From: Neobacillus jeddahensis
GTDB lineage: Bacteria > Bacillota > Bacilli > Bacillales > Cytobacillaceae
Direction of reading: 5' to 3'
Assembly (NCBI RefSeq): GCF_000612625.1
Contig: NZ_CCAS010000012.1
Location: forward strand, 1-64,000
Length of the DNA stretch: 64,000 nucleotides
The notes beneath the pieces were generated by a model. It did not search any database, had not been told where the DNA came from, and saw only the letters and a list, made by a program, of their open reading frames with translations. Below, one piece after another: positions 16,049-24,748 of the stretch (position 1 is its first letter; the number at the start of each line of letters is the position of its first letter). The translations under genes were made by a program, and so were the position numbers.

Positions 16049-17098
16049 CTTCGCATGGAAAACGACTAATGCCCATGAGCGATTAAAAAAATAAAAAACG
16101 GTAACTAGTAGCGGCGGCCAGTGCCCGTGAACGAAGAAAAAGATAAAAGACGGTAACTAGTAGCGGCGGCTAGTGCCCGTGAACGAAGAAAAAGATAAAA
16201 AACGGGAACTAGTCGAGGTGGCTAATGCCCGTGAACGAAGAAAAAAATGAAAGACGGTAACTAGTCGAGGTGGCTAGTGCCCGTGAACGAAGAAAAAGAT
16301 AAAAGACGGTAACTAGTCGAGGTGGCTAGTGCCCGTGAACGAAGAAAAAAATGAAAGACGGTAACTAGTAGAGGCGGCTAGTGCCCGTGAACGAAGAAAA
16401 AGATAAAAAAGGGGAACTAGTAGCGGCGGCTAATGCCCGTGAACGAAGAAAAAAATGAAAGACGGTAACTAGTAGAGGCGGCCAGTGCTCGTGAACGAAG
16501 AAAAAAATAAAAAAGGGGAACTAGTAGCGGCGGCTAGTGCCCGTGAACGAAGAAAAAGATAAAAAAGGGGAACTAGTAGCGGCGGCTAATGCCCGTGAAC
16601 GAAGAAAAAGATAAAAAACGGAAACTAGTCGAGGTTGCTAATGCCCGTGAACGAAGAAAAAGATAAAAAACGGGAACTAGTCGAGGTGGCTAGTGCCCGT
16701 GAACGAAGAAAAAGATAAAAAAGGGTAACTAGTAGAGGCGGCTAGTGCCCATGAGAGATGAAAAAAATAAAAAACGGTAACTAGTAGCGGCGGCCAGTGC
16801 TCGTGAACGAAGAAAAAGATAAAAAAGGGTAACTAGTAGTGGCGGTTAATGCCCGTGAACGAAGAAAAAAATGAAAGACGGTAACTAGTAGCGGCGGCTA
16901 ATGCCCGTGAACGAAGAAAAAAATGAAAGACGGTAACTAGTAGAGGCTGCTAGTGCCCGTGAACGAAGAAAAAGATAAAAAACGGTAACTAGTCGAGGCA
17001 ATTAGTGCCCGTGAACGAAGAAAAAAATAAAAAACGGTAACTAGTCGAGGTGGCTAGTGCCCGTGAAAGAGGAAAAAAATAAAAACCGGTAACTACTC
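16049..17098. repeat. Tandem array, 20 units, exact 52-bp period
   Basis: The anchor GTAACTAG (or GGAACTAG) recurs at 16101, 16153, 16205 and so on to 17089, always 52 bases apart with no indel over 20 units; a degenerate unit precedes the first. Each unit has GTAACTAGT, a variable purine-rich loop (TAGCGGCGG, TCGAGGTGG or TAGAGGCGG), CTAGTGCCCGTGAACGAAG, then an A-rich linker. ACTAG/CTAGT plus ACGG/CCCGT form an imperfect hairpin in most units. Stops in every frame exclude coding. Units differ by scattered substitutions, mostly in the loop and in GTG/ATG variants, so there are no unique spacers. An orphan copy lies at 34782. Confidence 0.95.
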
Positions 17099-17110
17099 AT
17101 GTCTTCTAAT

Positions 17111-17140
17111 GGCTCTACATCTACCGTCAAAATTATTTTT
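17111..17140 (+). repeat. 30-bp dispersed repeat at the array end
   Basis: Starts GGCTCTACATCTAC and matches the reverse complement of 6771-6800 at 26 of 30 bases. It lies 12 bases beyond the last array unit. Confidence 0.5.
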
Positions 17141-17167
17141 CAGTAAAAGTAGCCGCGCTTTCCTTTC

Positions 17168-17614
17168 TTACACATCTAATTCCAGCCATTCATCCGTTTC
17201 AGTGAACCCAAACTTCTTATAGACAGGTCGTCCTAATTTTGACGCGCCAAGCCAGATTTTTGCGATTCCGGCCGCTTTTGTTTCATCGACTAACAGGGCT
17301 AGCAGCTTTGTAGCTAGGCCGCGGCCGCGGTAATCATCTCTCGTATACATATTTGTAATATATGCTTTTTTTCCACTTTTATTGGTATACAAAGGTGGGA
17401 AATCATAGAACAGGACGGCGCCACACGCGATGACTTCTTCACCATCTTCCACGAGCCATTGCATTAACGAGCCATCTGTAAGTTTCTTTTTAAAAAAGTC
17501 GGCAAGTTCGGTATCGATGTCGATGCTTGGTTCGATCCCCTCATCGACTAATTGTCTTTTTCTTAAATCTATCAATTGATCGATATCATCAAACGTTGCT
17601 TTGCGAAATTCCAT
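17168..17614 (-). CDS. GNAT family N-acetyltransferase
   Basis: A 148-residue acyl-CoA-dependent transferase. It begins MEFRKATFDDIDQLIDLR, and the acetyl-CoA site is the TRDDYRGRGLATKLL segment (R/QxxGxG/A, near residues 98-112). The C-terminal GASKLGRPVYKKFGF is the usual beta-alpha finish. ATG 17614 has GAGGAG seven bases upstream on the minus strand. Acceptor substrate unknown. Confidence 0.85.
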   Translation of the reverse strand: MEFRKATFDDIDQLIDLRKRQLVDEGIEPSIDIDTELADFFKKKLTDGSLMQWLVEDGEEVIACGAVLFYDFPPLYTNKSGKKAYITNMYTRDDYRGRGLATKLLALLVDETKAAGIAKIWLGASKLGRPVYKKFGFTETDEWLELDV

Positions 17615-17658
17615 CTCATCACTCCTCACTACCATTTTACCAAACAAAAAGAAGTTTA

Positions 17659-17689
17659 GGTCTTCATAATGAGGATGAAGACCCTTTTT
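17659..17689. terminator. Hairpin between GNAT and DUF4230 genes
   Basis: Perfect stem GGTCTTCAT/ATGAAGACC with a seven-base loop, followed by CTTTTT on the plus strand. On the minus strand it lies between the DUF4230 and GNAT genes, with a weaker T run. Confidence 0.55.
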
Positions 17690-17806
17690 CAAAAAAGCAA
17701 AGGAATTTAGGTCTTCATAGCCCCTTTTATTATCCCCGAAAGATCAAGCAACCAAAGGGTCGAATTCCATTTTGAATATCTTAGTCAATCTGCAAGCGAG
17801 GCTACC

Positions 17807-18538
17807 TTATTTAAACGTTACGTTCACGGTATAGCCTAGATTCTTAAAGAAGTCTTTTAAGGCAAGCGCGGCATTTTCTTCTGCTGTTTTTAAGAGGCCG
17901 GAATCGATCGCTTCATCTTTGATATTTTGCTTGGCAAGGTCCGCTAGCTCGAAGCCTTCGTCCCAATCAGCATCGCTGCGGAAAAGCCCTTCAGTTGAAA
18001 AGGTTTGAATATTGTCAAAATCGAGCGACGGGTCTTGGCCAATCGTGGCATGTGGTAATGTAATGCTGATGATTTTCTCATCGGCATCGACGGAAACGTC
18101 CTTCTGCTTGACATCTTTTACATCAACCCCGGCAGTTACGTCTCCTGGAACCACTAGAAATAACGTCCTTTTGGATCCTGGAAAATTAAAAGAGATTGTT
18201 TTTCCGAATAATTTATTATCTTCTTTCGATATGATGGTTTTCATATGGGCTTGGGCCGTTGTCAAGGTGGCCAACTTTTGAATGCTTTCTACGGCAGTTG
18301 CACTTTTCATCGTTTCCGCCTTTTGGAAGTAACTATGCCAAGTGAACCAAGCCGCTAGGGTAAGGACAATCCCCATGATGATTCCAATGAACCAGGGTTT
18401 GATTGAAAATAATCTGGGCAGTTTCCAGGAGCGGGCGGGCTGTAGGGCGATTGTGGATGCTGTTTGCTTTTGTGCCTGCTGCAGTTGGCGGATGACGTCC
18501 TCTAGTTCACTTTTCGACATGGTCTTTTCTTTTTCCAT
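17807..18538 (-). CDS. DUF4230 domain-containing membrane-anchored protein
   Basis: A 243-residue protein. Residues 1-25 are charged and helix-forming (SELEDVIRQLQQAQKQ), one transmembrane helix lies about 50-66, and the rest is the extracytoplasmic DUF4230 domain (TLFLVVPGDVTAGVDVKDVKQKDVSV, then ISITLPHATIG). This family is common in Firmicutes and has no assigned function. GGAGGAGATGTC precedes ATG 18538. It lies downstream of hemY on the same strand but is separated by a terminator. Confidence 0.8.
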   Translation of the reverse strand: MEKEKTMSKSELEDVIRQLQQAQKQTASTIALQPARSWKLPRLFSIKPWFIGIIMGIVLTLAAWFTWHSYFQKAETMKSATAVESIQKLATLTTAQAHMKTIISKEDNKLFGKTISFNFPGSKRTLFLVVPGDVTAGVDVKDVKQKDVSVDADEKIISITLPHATIGQDPSLDFDNIQTFSTEGLFRSDADWDEGFELADLAKQNIKDEAIDSGLLKTAEENAALALKDFFKNLGYTVNVTFK

Positions 18539-18702
18539 GACATCTCCTCCTCTAGTAAGTCTCTCTTTTCTATGATTGAACCTGAGTTGTTTGTACGATC
18601 TTGATTTAGGTTGCTTGCTAATTTTGTATCTATGTACCTATTATACTTTAATTCGACATTTTTCGTCGTGTTCCAGTTTATGTTAGTTTTTTTTAAGGAA
18701 CG

Positions 18703-18740
18703 AAAAAAGGACCGCTGCCCACACACAGCGATCCTTTTTT
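18703..18740 (-). terminator. hemY terminator
   Basis: On the minus strand GGATCGCTG pairs with CAGCGGTCC (one G-T pair) flanked by A and T runs, just after the hemY stop. The plus strand also ends in T. Confidence 0.8.
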
Positions 18741-18743
18741 ACA

Positions 18744-20126
18744 TTAGAACCTATCCATAATCTTTCTTGCTGATTCTACCCCGTTCTCAATACAGTTAGG
18801 AATCCCCACGCCATAATAAGAACAACCCGCAAGAAGGATTCCAGGGTAGTCGGCCGCCAATTTACTTTCAAGTGCCGCCACACTTTTCGGATGAGTAATC
18901 AAATAATTGGGCATCTGATCTGTCCAATTGGTAACCACACTAGCAATCGGCGCAGCAGTAATCCCCAGGCTCTTGCGAATATCGCCAAGCGCTATCTCCA
19001 GCAGTTCGTCTTGATCCATTTCCTTTAATGAACTAAATGAAGGCAGGCTGCTTTTATAAAAAAGTCGAACCAGCAGGTTTCCGGATGTCGAAGTATGCTC
19101 CCATTTCCGGCTTGTCCAGGTACAGGCGTTGCAGGTCAATTCCTCCGTATTCGCGGTTATAAAACCCGTCCCATCCGCGGGTAGGATGCTATCTGGCACG
19201 TCGAAGCCCACATAGACACTAATCAGCGAACTGTTTTTCAATCCGGAAAATTCGTGCTGAAGCTTAGGATCATCGAGTAAGCTTTCAGCCGCTGTATGGG
19301 GGATACTTAGGATGACGTAATCCGCTTCGATGATGTCCTGGTTGCCTAGCCCTACATGATAACGACTGTCCACTTTTTCAATTTTAGTGGCCTTTGTATT
19401 TTTTAATATCTCCACCGTATCAAGCTTTGCCTCTAAGGCGTCAATCAGCGTGCTCAAGCCATTTTGAAACGAAAGAAACTTTCTCTCGCCGCCTTTAAAT
19501 TGCTGTTTATTAGCCTCAAGCCCTTTGATGATACTTCCGTATTTCTCTTTATAATCGATCAAATATGGCAGAGTCGATGCGATCGTTAGGTCACTAAGCC
19601 TGCCGGAATAGACGCCGGACAGGACAGGGGCAATTTGCTTCTCCACCAATTCTGTTCCCAGAAAGTATTCCAAAAAGGAACCAATTGAATCGTTTTTGGT
19701 GAACGAGTCATTTTTGGTATAAAAATCCTTCAAGGCCGCTACTTTTCCCTCAGCGGAAACGAGCGAACTGGTCGCTAATGATTCCAAACTAGCCGGAATT
19801 CCGAACACGGCATCCTCTGGAATCGGCTTTAATTCGCCATCCATATAAATAAACGAGCGGCCGGTTGCATTGTAGACCACATCCTGTTCCAAACCTAGTT
19901 CTTCAATCAAGGACATGCTCTCCATTTTACGAGCCACAATGGAATCCGCTCCCGCTTCCATCATAAATCCATTCTGTGTCAAGGTGCGGATTTTTCCGCC
20001 AAGTTGATTGGATGCTTCTGTCAGAACCAACCTAACCCCCACGCTATTCGTTTTTGTCCATTTTTGTAATTCATACAGAGCGGATAACCCTGTAATCCCG
20101 CCACCAATCACTACGACTGTTTTCAC
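18744..20126 (-). CDS. hemY: Coproporphyrinogen III oxidase / protoporphyrinogen oxidase (HemY, CgoX)
   Basis: FAD-dependent oxidase of haem synthesis; in Firmicutes it oxidises coproporphyrinogen III to coproporphyrin III. At 460 residues it matches HemY length. The N-terminus is the Rossmann dinucleotide motif VVVIGGGITGLSALYEL, followed by LTEASNQLGGKIRT; the C-terminal FAD motif is LLAGCSYYGVGIPNCIENG. GTG 20126 is preferred over GTG 20135 because GAGGTG then lies six bases upstream and the protein starts MKTVVVIGGG like its relatives. hemE and hemH are not adjacent, unlike B. subtilis hemEHY; ctaB lies 340 bases upstream on the same strand, behind its own terminator. Confidence 0.92.
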   Translation of the reverse strand: MKTVVVIGGGITGLSALYELQKWTKTNSVGVRLVLTEASNQLGGKIRTLTQNGFMMEAGADSIVARKMESMSLIEELGLEQDVVYNATGRSFIYMDGELKPIPEDAVFGIPASLESLATSSLVSAEGKVAALKDFYTKNDSFTKNDSIGSFLEYFLGTELVEKQIAPVLSGVYSGRLSDLTIASTLPYLIDYKEKYGSIIKGLEANKQQFKGGERKFLSFQNGLSTLIDALEAKLDTVEILKNTKATKIEKVDSRYHVGLGNQDIIEADYVILSIPHTAAESLLDDPKLQHEFSGLKNSSLISVYVGFDVPDSILPADGTGFITANTEELTCNACTWTSRKWEHTSTSGNLLVRLFYKSSLPSFSSLKEMDQDELLEIALGDIRKSLGITAAPIASVVTNWTDQMPNYLITHPKSVAALESKLAADYPGILLAGCSYYGVGIPNCIENGVESARKIMDRF

Positions 20127-20419
20127 TTCTGGCACCTCTTCTATGTTTGTTACTTCAAGTGTACCATACCTTTGAACTAGTTCGTAAATGGAACGCGTGC
20201 TGGTCGAAGTGCTTATCTTTTTATTGAAATTAGCTTGAAGTATTGATTAGTGTCAAAAATTAAAGTGCATTTTGTCATGTTAAAAGAAACAGAGTATTTT
20301 CTGGGGAATAATGTAGATTTATCTGTGATTATTTTGACAAAAAATGTGGGATACAAAGAGATATTCTCATGGTGGCAAGGTCAGGGCGGGTAGTCCAAGT
20401 CTGATTCCTCTCCAAATCA

Positions 20420-20456
20420 TTTGAAAAAATAAAGAAGACTGCTCGAAAGCAGTCTT
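20420..20456 (-). terminator. ctaB terminator
   Basis: AAGACTGC/GCAGTCTT stem, followed on the minus strand by CTTTATTTTTTC. It directly follows the ctaB stop. Nothing else clear in the 330-base gap 20136-20464 beyond a distant TTTTGTCA/TGACAAAA pair. Confidence 0.8.
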
Positions 20457-20464
20457 TTCCATCA

Positions 20465-21367
20465 CTAAAAATGTAAAATAATTCCGAGTAGTGAGTAAGC
20501 GATAATGGTTGAGAATAAAATTGTCATATAGAGAAGGGAATAGAGAAACATGGTATTCGCCCATCTCTGTGCATCCACCTTTTTCGATTCGACGATGCTG
20601 ATGAGCAGCCACAAAATACTTAAAAGAAGAGCTAGTACCATAAGGATGAGGCTTAAAGAGCCCAATAGGAAACTACTAGCAATTAACACTAGTAAATAAA
20701 TATTCGTTTGCAAATAAGTTCTCTGAACCCCTTTGACGACGGGAAGCATCGGAACGTTCGCAGCCTTATACTCTTCATGGCGGCGAATGGCGATCGCATA
20801 GAAATGGGGCATTTGCCAAAGAACGGCAATGACAAAAAGGCCAAGAATCGCCGGATGGTTGATGTCTGGATGGATCGCCGTCCATCCAATGAGGGGGGGC
20901 GCTGCGCCAGAGATACTCCCAATTTCCGTATTGTAAATAGTTCGTCGCTTACTCCACATCGTATAGGGGACCGTATAAAAAAACAAACCTAAAAACCCTA
21001 GCAATGCTGCTAGAGGAGTGGTTAAGGCAAGAGCTCCTATTCCGACAATCGCCATCAGGATTGCCAGCCATAGCACGGTCTGAGGTTTGATTGCTCCTGT
21101 CACGGTTGGTCGATTTTTTGTTCTCTCCATTATGGCATCAATATCGCGATCATATAAGTTATTGAAGGCTCCAGCTGCGCCCATTACTAAAATGGACCCA
21201 ACCGTCACAAATATGATTTCTGGTATTTTTTCGAACAAGCCGATCTGATAGGTATACAGTGATAATGATAGCCCAGCAAACATAGGAATGAGGTTTCCCT
21301 TGATAATTCCGGTTTTAATGGTTTGTGCCAATATGGTTGATTTCTGTGGTGTATGCTTCTTTTTCAT
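20465..21367 (-). CDS. ctaB: Protoheme IX farnesyltransferase (haem O synthase)
   Basis: A membrane UbiA-family prenyltransferase of 300 residues that adds farnesyl to haem B to make haem O for terminal oxidases. The first Asp-rich motif is NNLYDRDIDAIMERTKNRP (residues 73-91), and the second loop (YTMWSKRRTIYNTEIGSISGAAPP) is characteristic of CtaB/CyoE. About nine transmembrane helices. ATG 21367 has AAGG six bases upstream; an upstream ATG at 21436 lacks a site. ctaA and the cytochrome oxidase genes are absent from the window, so this may be a stand-alone copy. Confidence 0.93.
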   Translation of the reverse strand: MKKKHTPQKSTILAQTIKTGIIKGNLIPMFAGLSLSLYTYQIGLFEKIPEIIFVTVGSILVMGAAGAFNNLYDRDIDAIMERTKNRPTVTGAIKPQTVLWLAILMAIVGIGALALTTPLAALLGFLGLFFYTVPYTMWSKRRTIYNTEIGSISGAAPPLIGWTAIHPDINHPAILGLFVIAVLWQMPHFYAIAIRRHEEYKAANVPMLPVVKGVQRTYLQTNIYLLVLIASSFLLGSLSLILMVLALLLSILWLLISIVESKKVDAQRWANTMFLYSLLYMTILFSTIIAYSLLGIILHF

Positions 21368-21543
21368 TACTACCTTCTTTCCCTTCCGCACGTTTCTATT
21401 ATCATTGTACACTTTATCAATGAACCGCCAAAACAATTTCGTTTAGTACTTTATGAATAAAGTGATACCAAGCGAGATCACTAATTGAGCTCTTCCAAGC
21501 AGATTTTTGAGGTCCACGGTCATATTGCCGAATAATTGTGCCC

Positions 21544-21571
21544 GACCATGGTGTTGCCCCAAACCATGGTC
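21544..21571. promoter_or_regulatory. Perfect inverted repeat upstream of ctaB
   Basis: GACCATGGT and ACCATGGTC are separated by 10 bases. There is no T run, so an operator is more likely than a terminator. Confidence 0.35.
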
Positions 21572-21647
21572 ACATTTCAAAAAACTAATAATCGTCTTCT
21601 TGAAACGGATCACAATGAAATCAAATAGGCGAGGAATTTTCCCCGCC

Positions 21648-21764
21648 TTAGTGAATCAATTTTATGGTAGTCAGCTTGTTGCTACATTGACATTTGGTAC
21701 TGTGTTTAAGTATTCTAATTTGACTGCCGCATTGGGGGCAAACTTCTTTAGTCGTCTTCATCAT
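21648..21764 (-). CDS. 38-residue zinc-ribbon-like microprotein
   Basis: ATG at 21764 (or 21761) on the minus strand with AAAAAGGAG six bases upstream. The product contains CPQCG near residues 9-13 and CQC near residues 27-29, a four-cysteine arrangement suited to one zinc. The remainder is basic (KTTKEV, RILKHSTK, NKLTTIKLIH). A GC-rich hairpin overlaps the stop codon (AGGCG/CGCCT). No homologue assigned; it could be a small nucleic-acid-binding protein. The plus-strand frame here has no start signal and is rejected. Confidence 0.6.
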   Translation of the reverse strand: MMKTTKEVCPQCGSQIRILKHSTKCQCSNKLTTIKLIH

Positions 21765-21963
21765 TTCGACTCCTTTTTGGTAGATTAGTTGCTTGATTGC
21801 TACTTCTCCAAGAGATCAAGCTAATAAACAGATACCCAAAGAGAATAAAATGTTTTTGATAAGTAAATCATAACACTTATTAATAAAAAATCAATACTTT
21901 TTTATAATAATTATAATTAAAGGGCTTGATTACAAACTCAGTGAAGCACTCACTCAATAATTG

Positions 21964-21989
21964 AAAAAAAGAGAGGAATACTCCTCTCT
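21964..21989 (-). terminator. Terminator of the ECF S-component gene
   Basis: AGAGAGGA/TCCTCTCT stem with a T run on the minus strand, 30 bases after the stop at 22020. Confidence 0.8.
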
Positions 21990-22019
21990 ACGTGATTTAT
22001 CTTGAAATGTTAAATTTTT

Positions 22020-22547
22020 CTATCTGTCTAGTGTTTTCTTTAAGCGTCCGGCAAGAGGTACGACAATTATACCTGCTATTACGACCTGCATAACGTTTCC
22101 AGGGATAGAGCCGATTGGCTGGATCCAGTTACCATAAAGAGCCACTTCGGCAAAATAGTAGCCAACAACTTTTATGATTAGGGCACATGCAACTGCCAGA
22201 GAGTTAACAATGACTCTTTTGCCGGGTACTTTTTCGGAAATAAGACCGACTGCAAAGCCCATTGCACCTACAATGAGAAAGGTAAAGGGCGACCATACTG
22301 CCCAACCAGAGATCAGGTCGAAGAGGCCCATTCCAAACGCACCTGCGACGAATCCTGTTTTCTTTCCGTACACCATGGCTGCTATAAAAAGAGGTACGTT
22401 ACCCAGGTGGATTAGACCTCCGTTACCCATGATGGGGAGCCGTATGTTGATGAACATTGTAGCTACAAGGGTTAAGGCGATGAAAAGGGCATTGATGACA
22501 ATGGCTTTAGTTTTCGATATTCCTGTTGAAGATAATGTTGAATTCAT
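22020..22547 (-). CDS. ECF transporter S component (vitamin/cofactor-binding)
   Basis: Substrate-binding membrane subunit of an energy-coupling factor transporter, 175 residues with about five or six helices. The region YGKKTGFVAGAFGMGLFDL followed by SPFTFLIVGAMGF matches the ECF-type riboflavin/HMP-like S-component family, and the opening KTKAIVINALFIALTLVAT is typical. ATG 22547 has AGAGGT seven bases upstream. The ATPase and T subunits are not nearby, as usual for group II ECF systems that share one module. No riboswitch was found upstream, so the vitamin cannot be named. Confidence 0.82.
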   Translation of the reverse strand: MNSTLSSTGISKTKAIVINALFIALTLVATMFINIRLPIMGNGGLIHLGNVPLFIAAMVYGKKTGFVAGAFGMGLFDLISGWAVWSPFTFLIVGAMGFAVGLISEKVPGKRVIVNSLAVACALIIKVVGYYFAEVALYGNWIQPIGSIPGNVMQVVIAGIIVVPLAGRLKKTLDR

Positions 22548-22645
22548 ATGATAACCTCTTCTGTTTTTTAAAATAATATCATACAATCATATACTTAATA
22601 AATACGTAATATTAATTATTATTGTAAAACAGAATTGGTAAAATG

Positions 22646-23407
22646 TTATTCAATGGTGTTTTTCATTGCTTTGTACATATTTTCTACGTGTTCGTCGACC
22701 TCATCTCGTGACATGCGTAAGCGATTCACGGAGGTTCCATATCCAATCTCGATTTTACCTTCTTCTAATCCTTTAAAAATTCCATCTGCGAAGGCATCTA
22801 ATGGTTCTCCTTGTGTGTGTAATCCTGCTCCACCTAAATCTGTATTGACTGCCGGCGGAGCAACTTCAATGACTTCTATCGACGTATCAGAAAGTTGGTG
22901 TCTTAAACTCACGGTAAAAGAGTGAAGTGCCGCTTTTGTAGCAGAATAAATCGGCGCGATCGCCATCGGTGTAAAGGCTAATCCAGATGTTACGTTCATG
23001 ATTGCAGCCTCTTCTTTTTTTGCAAAAAATGGAGCAAACAGCATGGAAAGATGGAAGGGTGCTTCAATATTTGCAATGATTTCTTTATTGAAATAGCTCC
23101 AATCGTTATTTGCATCCGCTTTTAACACATGAAACCGTTGTTGAATCCCGGCATTGTTCACTAACACATTCACTTCTGGATAGTTCGCTGTTACCCAATC
23201 AAACAATGCAATCCGCTCGGATTCAATGGCCAAATCACATACACGAGTAATAAGACTAGGGAAGCTTTCTTTCGCATTTTGAAGTGCATTTTCACGTCGC
23301 CCGCAAACGATGACATGATTTCCAGCTTTGATAAACCGTTCTGCAAAAGCTAGCCCGATTCCAGCACTTCCGCCAGTAATCAGTATTGTATTTCCTGAAA
23401 GTTTCAT
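22646..23407 (-). CDS. Short-chain dehydrogenase/reductase (DltE-like)
   Basis: NAD(P)-dependent oxidoreductase of 253 residues. The cofactor motif is TGGSAGIGLAFAERF near residue 10, NNAG lies near residue 80, and the catalytic YSATK near residue 146 follows a Ser in NVTSG. It resembles the DltE/YoxD-type SDRs of Bacillus, although no dlt operon is present here. ATG 23407 has AGAGG upstream. It appears monocistronic, and its substrate is unknown. The 370 bases upstream (23438-23805) hold only a terminator for the next gene. Confidence 0.85.
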   Translation of the reverse strand: MKLSGNTILITGGSAGIGLAFAERFIKAGNHVIVCGRRENALQNAKESFPSLITRVCDLAIESERIALFDWVTANYPEVNVLVNNAGIQQRFHVLKADANNDWSYFNKEIIANIEAPFHLSMLFAPFFAKKEEAAIMNVTSGLAFTPMAIAPIYSATKAALHSFTVSLRHQLSDTSIEVIEVAPPAVNTDLGGAGLHTQGEPLDAFADGIFKGLEEGKIEIGYGTSVNRLRMSRDEVDEHVENMYKAMKNTIE

Positions 23408-23745
23408 TATAGTTCCTCTTTTCCATTCTTTTTTCACTTACTATATTATGACTTTTCTGGATTAATATTAAACGAAACGCAAGCTAAGACGTGAATGTAT
23501 TGCTCACTCTCCGTTTTTCTATTTGATTTTGAGATGTTCTAGTTTTCATAAATTACCTATGTAGGGTGGAAACCATCCAAAAGGGCTTTTGCGTAAAATT
23601 GTTGCCTTTTTCGCTTGAAGGAGAGAGGGAGGTTTATTGGTTTTGTTTGTAGAATATGTAAGTATCAGCTATTTAATAAAGCTGCTCATTGCTGTCAGTG
23701 TGAGGAACTTTAGCTCAGGAATTGTTTTTTATGAATAAAGTGGTA

Positions 23746-23772
23746 GAAGAAAAGGAGCTTAGATTAGCTCCC
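23746..23772 (-). terminator. Terminator after the 23806 gene
   Basis: On the minus strand GGAGCTAATCTAAGCTCC followed by TTTTCTT. Confidence 0.65.
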
Positions 23773-23805
23773 TTTAGTACTCATTCATACTGGACCTGCT
23801 TATAC

Positions 23806-24069
23806 CTATTCGCCTCCATCGTCACCACCATCATCATCGATATCTCCATTCCCACCATGATCATGTTCATCAAAGAATTTTTTCATTTTCTCTAGAAAGG
23901 AGATCTTCTCTTCCATTGGTTCATGATGAAGAAGTTGATAAGAGCTGTTTCCTAAAAAAGTATGAATGGAAAGAATTTCTGTGACCCGCCGTTTATGGAT
24001 GATCAAAATGACGATGACAAGGGCTATAGCTAGAAAGAGTATGAGAGCAATCCCCACGATTTTAAACAA
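23806..24069 (-). CDS. Small membrane protein with acidic Asp/Gly/His tail
   Basis: An 87-residue protein with a TTG start and GGAGGAA upstream. One N-terminal transmembrane helix (about 5-26) is followed by a basic RR motif and a cytoplasmic or surface domain that ends in a very acidic tail (DEHDHGGNGDIDDDGGDDGG). The tail could bind divalent metal. No family recognised. Confidence 0.6.
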   Translation of the reverse strand: MFKIVGIALILFLAIALVIVILIIHKRRVTEILSIHTFLGNSSYQLLHHEPMEEKISFLEKMKKFFDEHDHGGNGDIDDDGGDDGGE

Positions 24070-24270
24070 GGTGAATTTCCTCCAATCTTGTCCTTGCTTT
24101 AAGATATGATGCGAATCCCTTTTTATTCTAAGGATAGAGCTGCATCTAATGAAAATCTTGTATATAAAGAAAGTAGTTTGTATAAAATGAGAGGAGGTCT
24201 ATACCATGTTGGCGTATAGTATGTTTATCATGCATGTTGGAAGGAACTTTGAGTTGAAAGAGTGAGGTAA

Positions 24271-24735
24271 ATGCCCTACATTTTTGTTCTGATTTCTGCC
24301 TTAACCCTGTATTCCTTAGTTCTGTTAATGCCAAAGAAACTTTCTCTTTCAGAATTGTACACCACTTCAATCTTTGCCATCTTATTTAACTCTCTTGTAG
24401 ATGTTTATCTTGACCTGCGGCTAGATTTGTATGGCTATTTTAATAAAGGAGCAGATTATCAAATGGGTTTGGTCTTGGTGGGGATTCTCCCGCCCTTTAG
24501 TATGCTCTTTCTTAATGGTTTTCCTTTTGGAGGAAAATTCGTTAGTAAAATTCGTTATCTTATATTATGGTCAATTATTTCATTAATTTATGATTTTCTT
24601 GCCCTTAAAAGTGGTCTTTTGTATTACAGAGAATGGTCAATCATTTATTCTGCCTTGTGCTATCCTCCAATTCTTATTATTGCCGTGCTAAATTTAAAAT
24701 TGATTAGGTGGCTTTCTCGAATCAATAGATCATAG
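24271..24735 (+). CDS. CBO0543-type multi-pass membrane protein
   Basis: A 154-residue protein with about five helices and the opening LYSLVLLMPKKLSLSELYTTSIFA, matching the small membrane proteins called CBO0543 family in Bacillus and Clostridium. Their function is unknown. Related genes occur in this window at 56312-57255 and 60685-61659. It is 13 bases upstream of a GNAT gene and probably cotranscribed with it. Confidence 0.65.
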   Translation: MPYIFVLISALTLYSLVLLMPKKLSLSELYTTSIFAILFNSLVDVYLDLRLDLYGYFNKGADYQMGLVLVGILPPFSMLFLNGFPFGGKFVSKIRYLILWSIISLIYDFLALKSGLLYYREWSIIYSALCYPPILIIAVLNLKLIRWLSRINRS

Positions 24736-24748
24736 GGGAGGGTTTGGA

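Noticed and set aside
16049-17098. CRISPR array
   Set aside because: The whole 52-bp unit is conserved, there are no unique spacers, and no cas genes are present.
21507-21788. 93-residue plus-strand frame
   Set aside because: It overlaps the zinc-ribbon microprotein in antisense and has no ribosome binding site or recognisable motif.
22174-22551. 125-residue plus-strand frame
   Set aside because: Antisense shadow of the ECF S-component gene.
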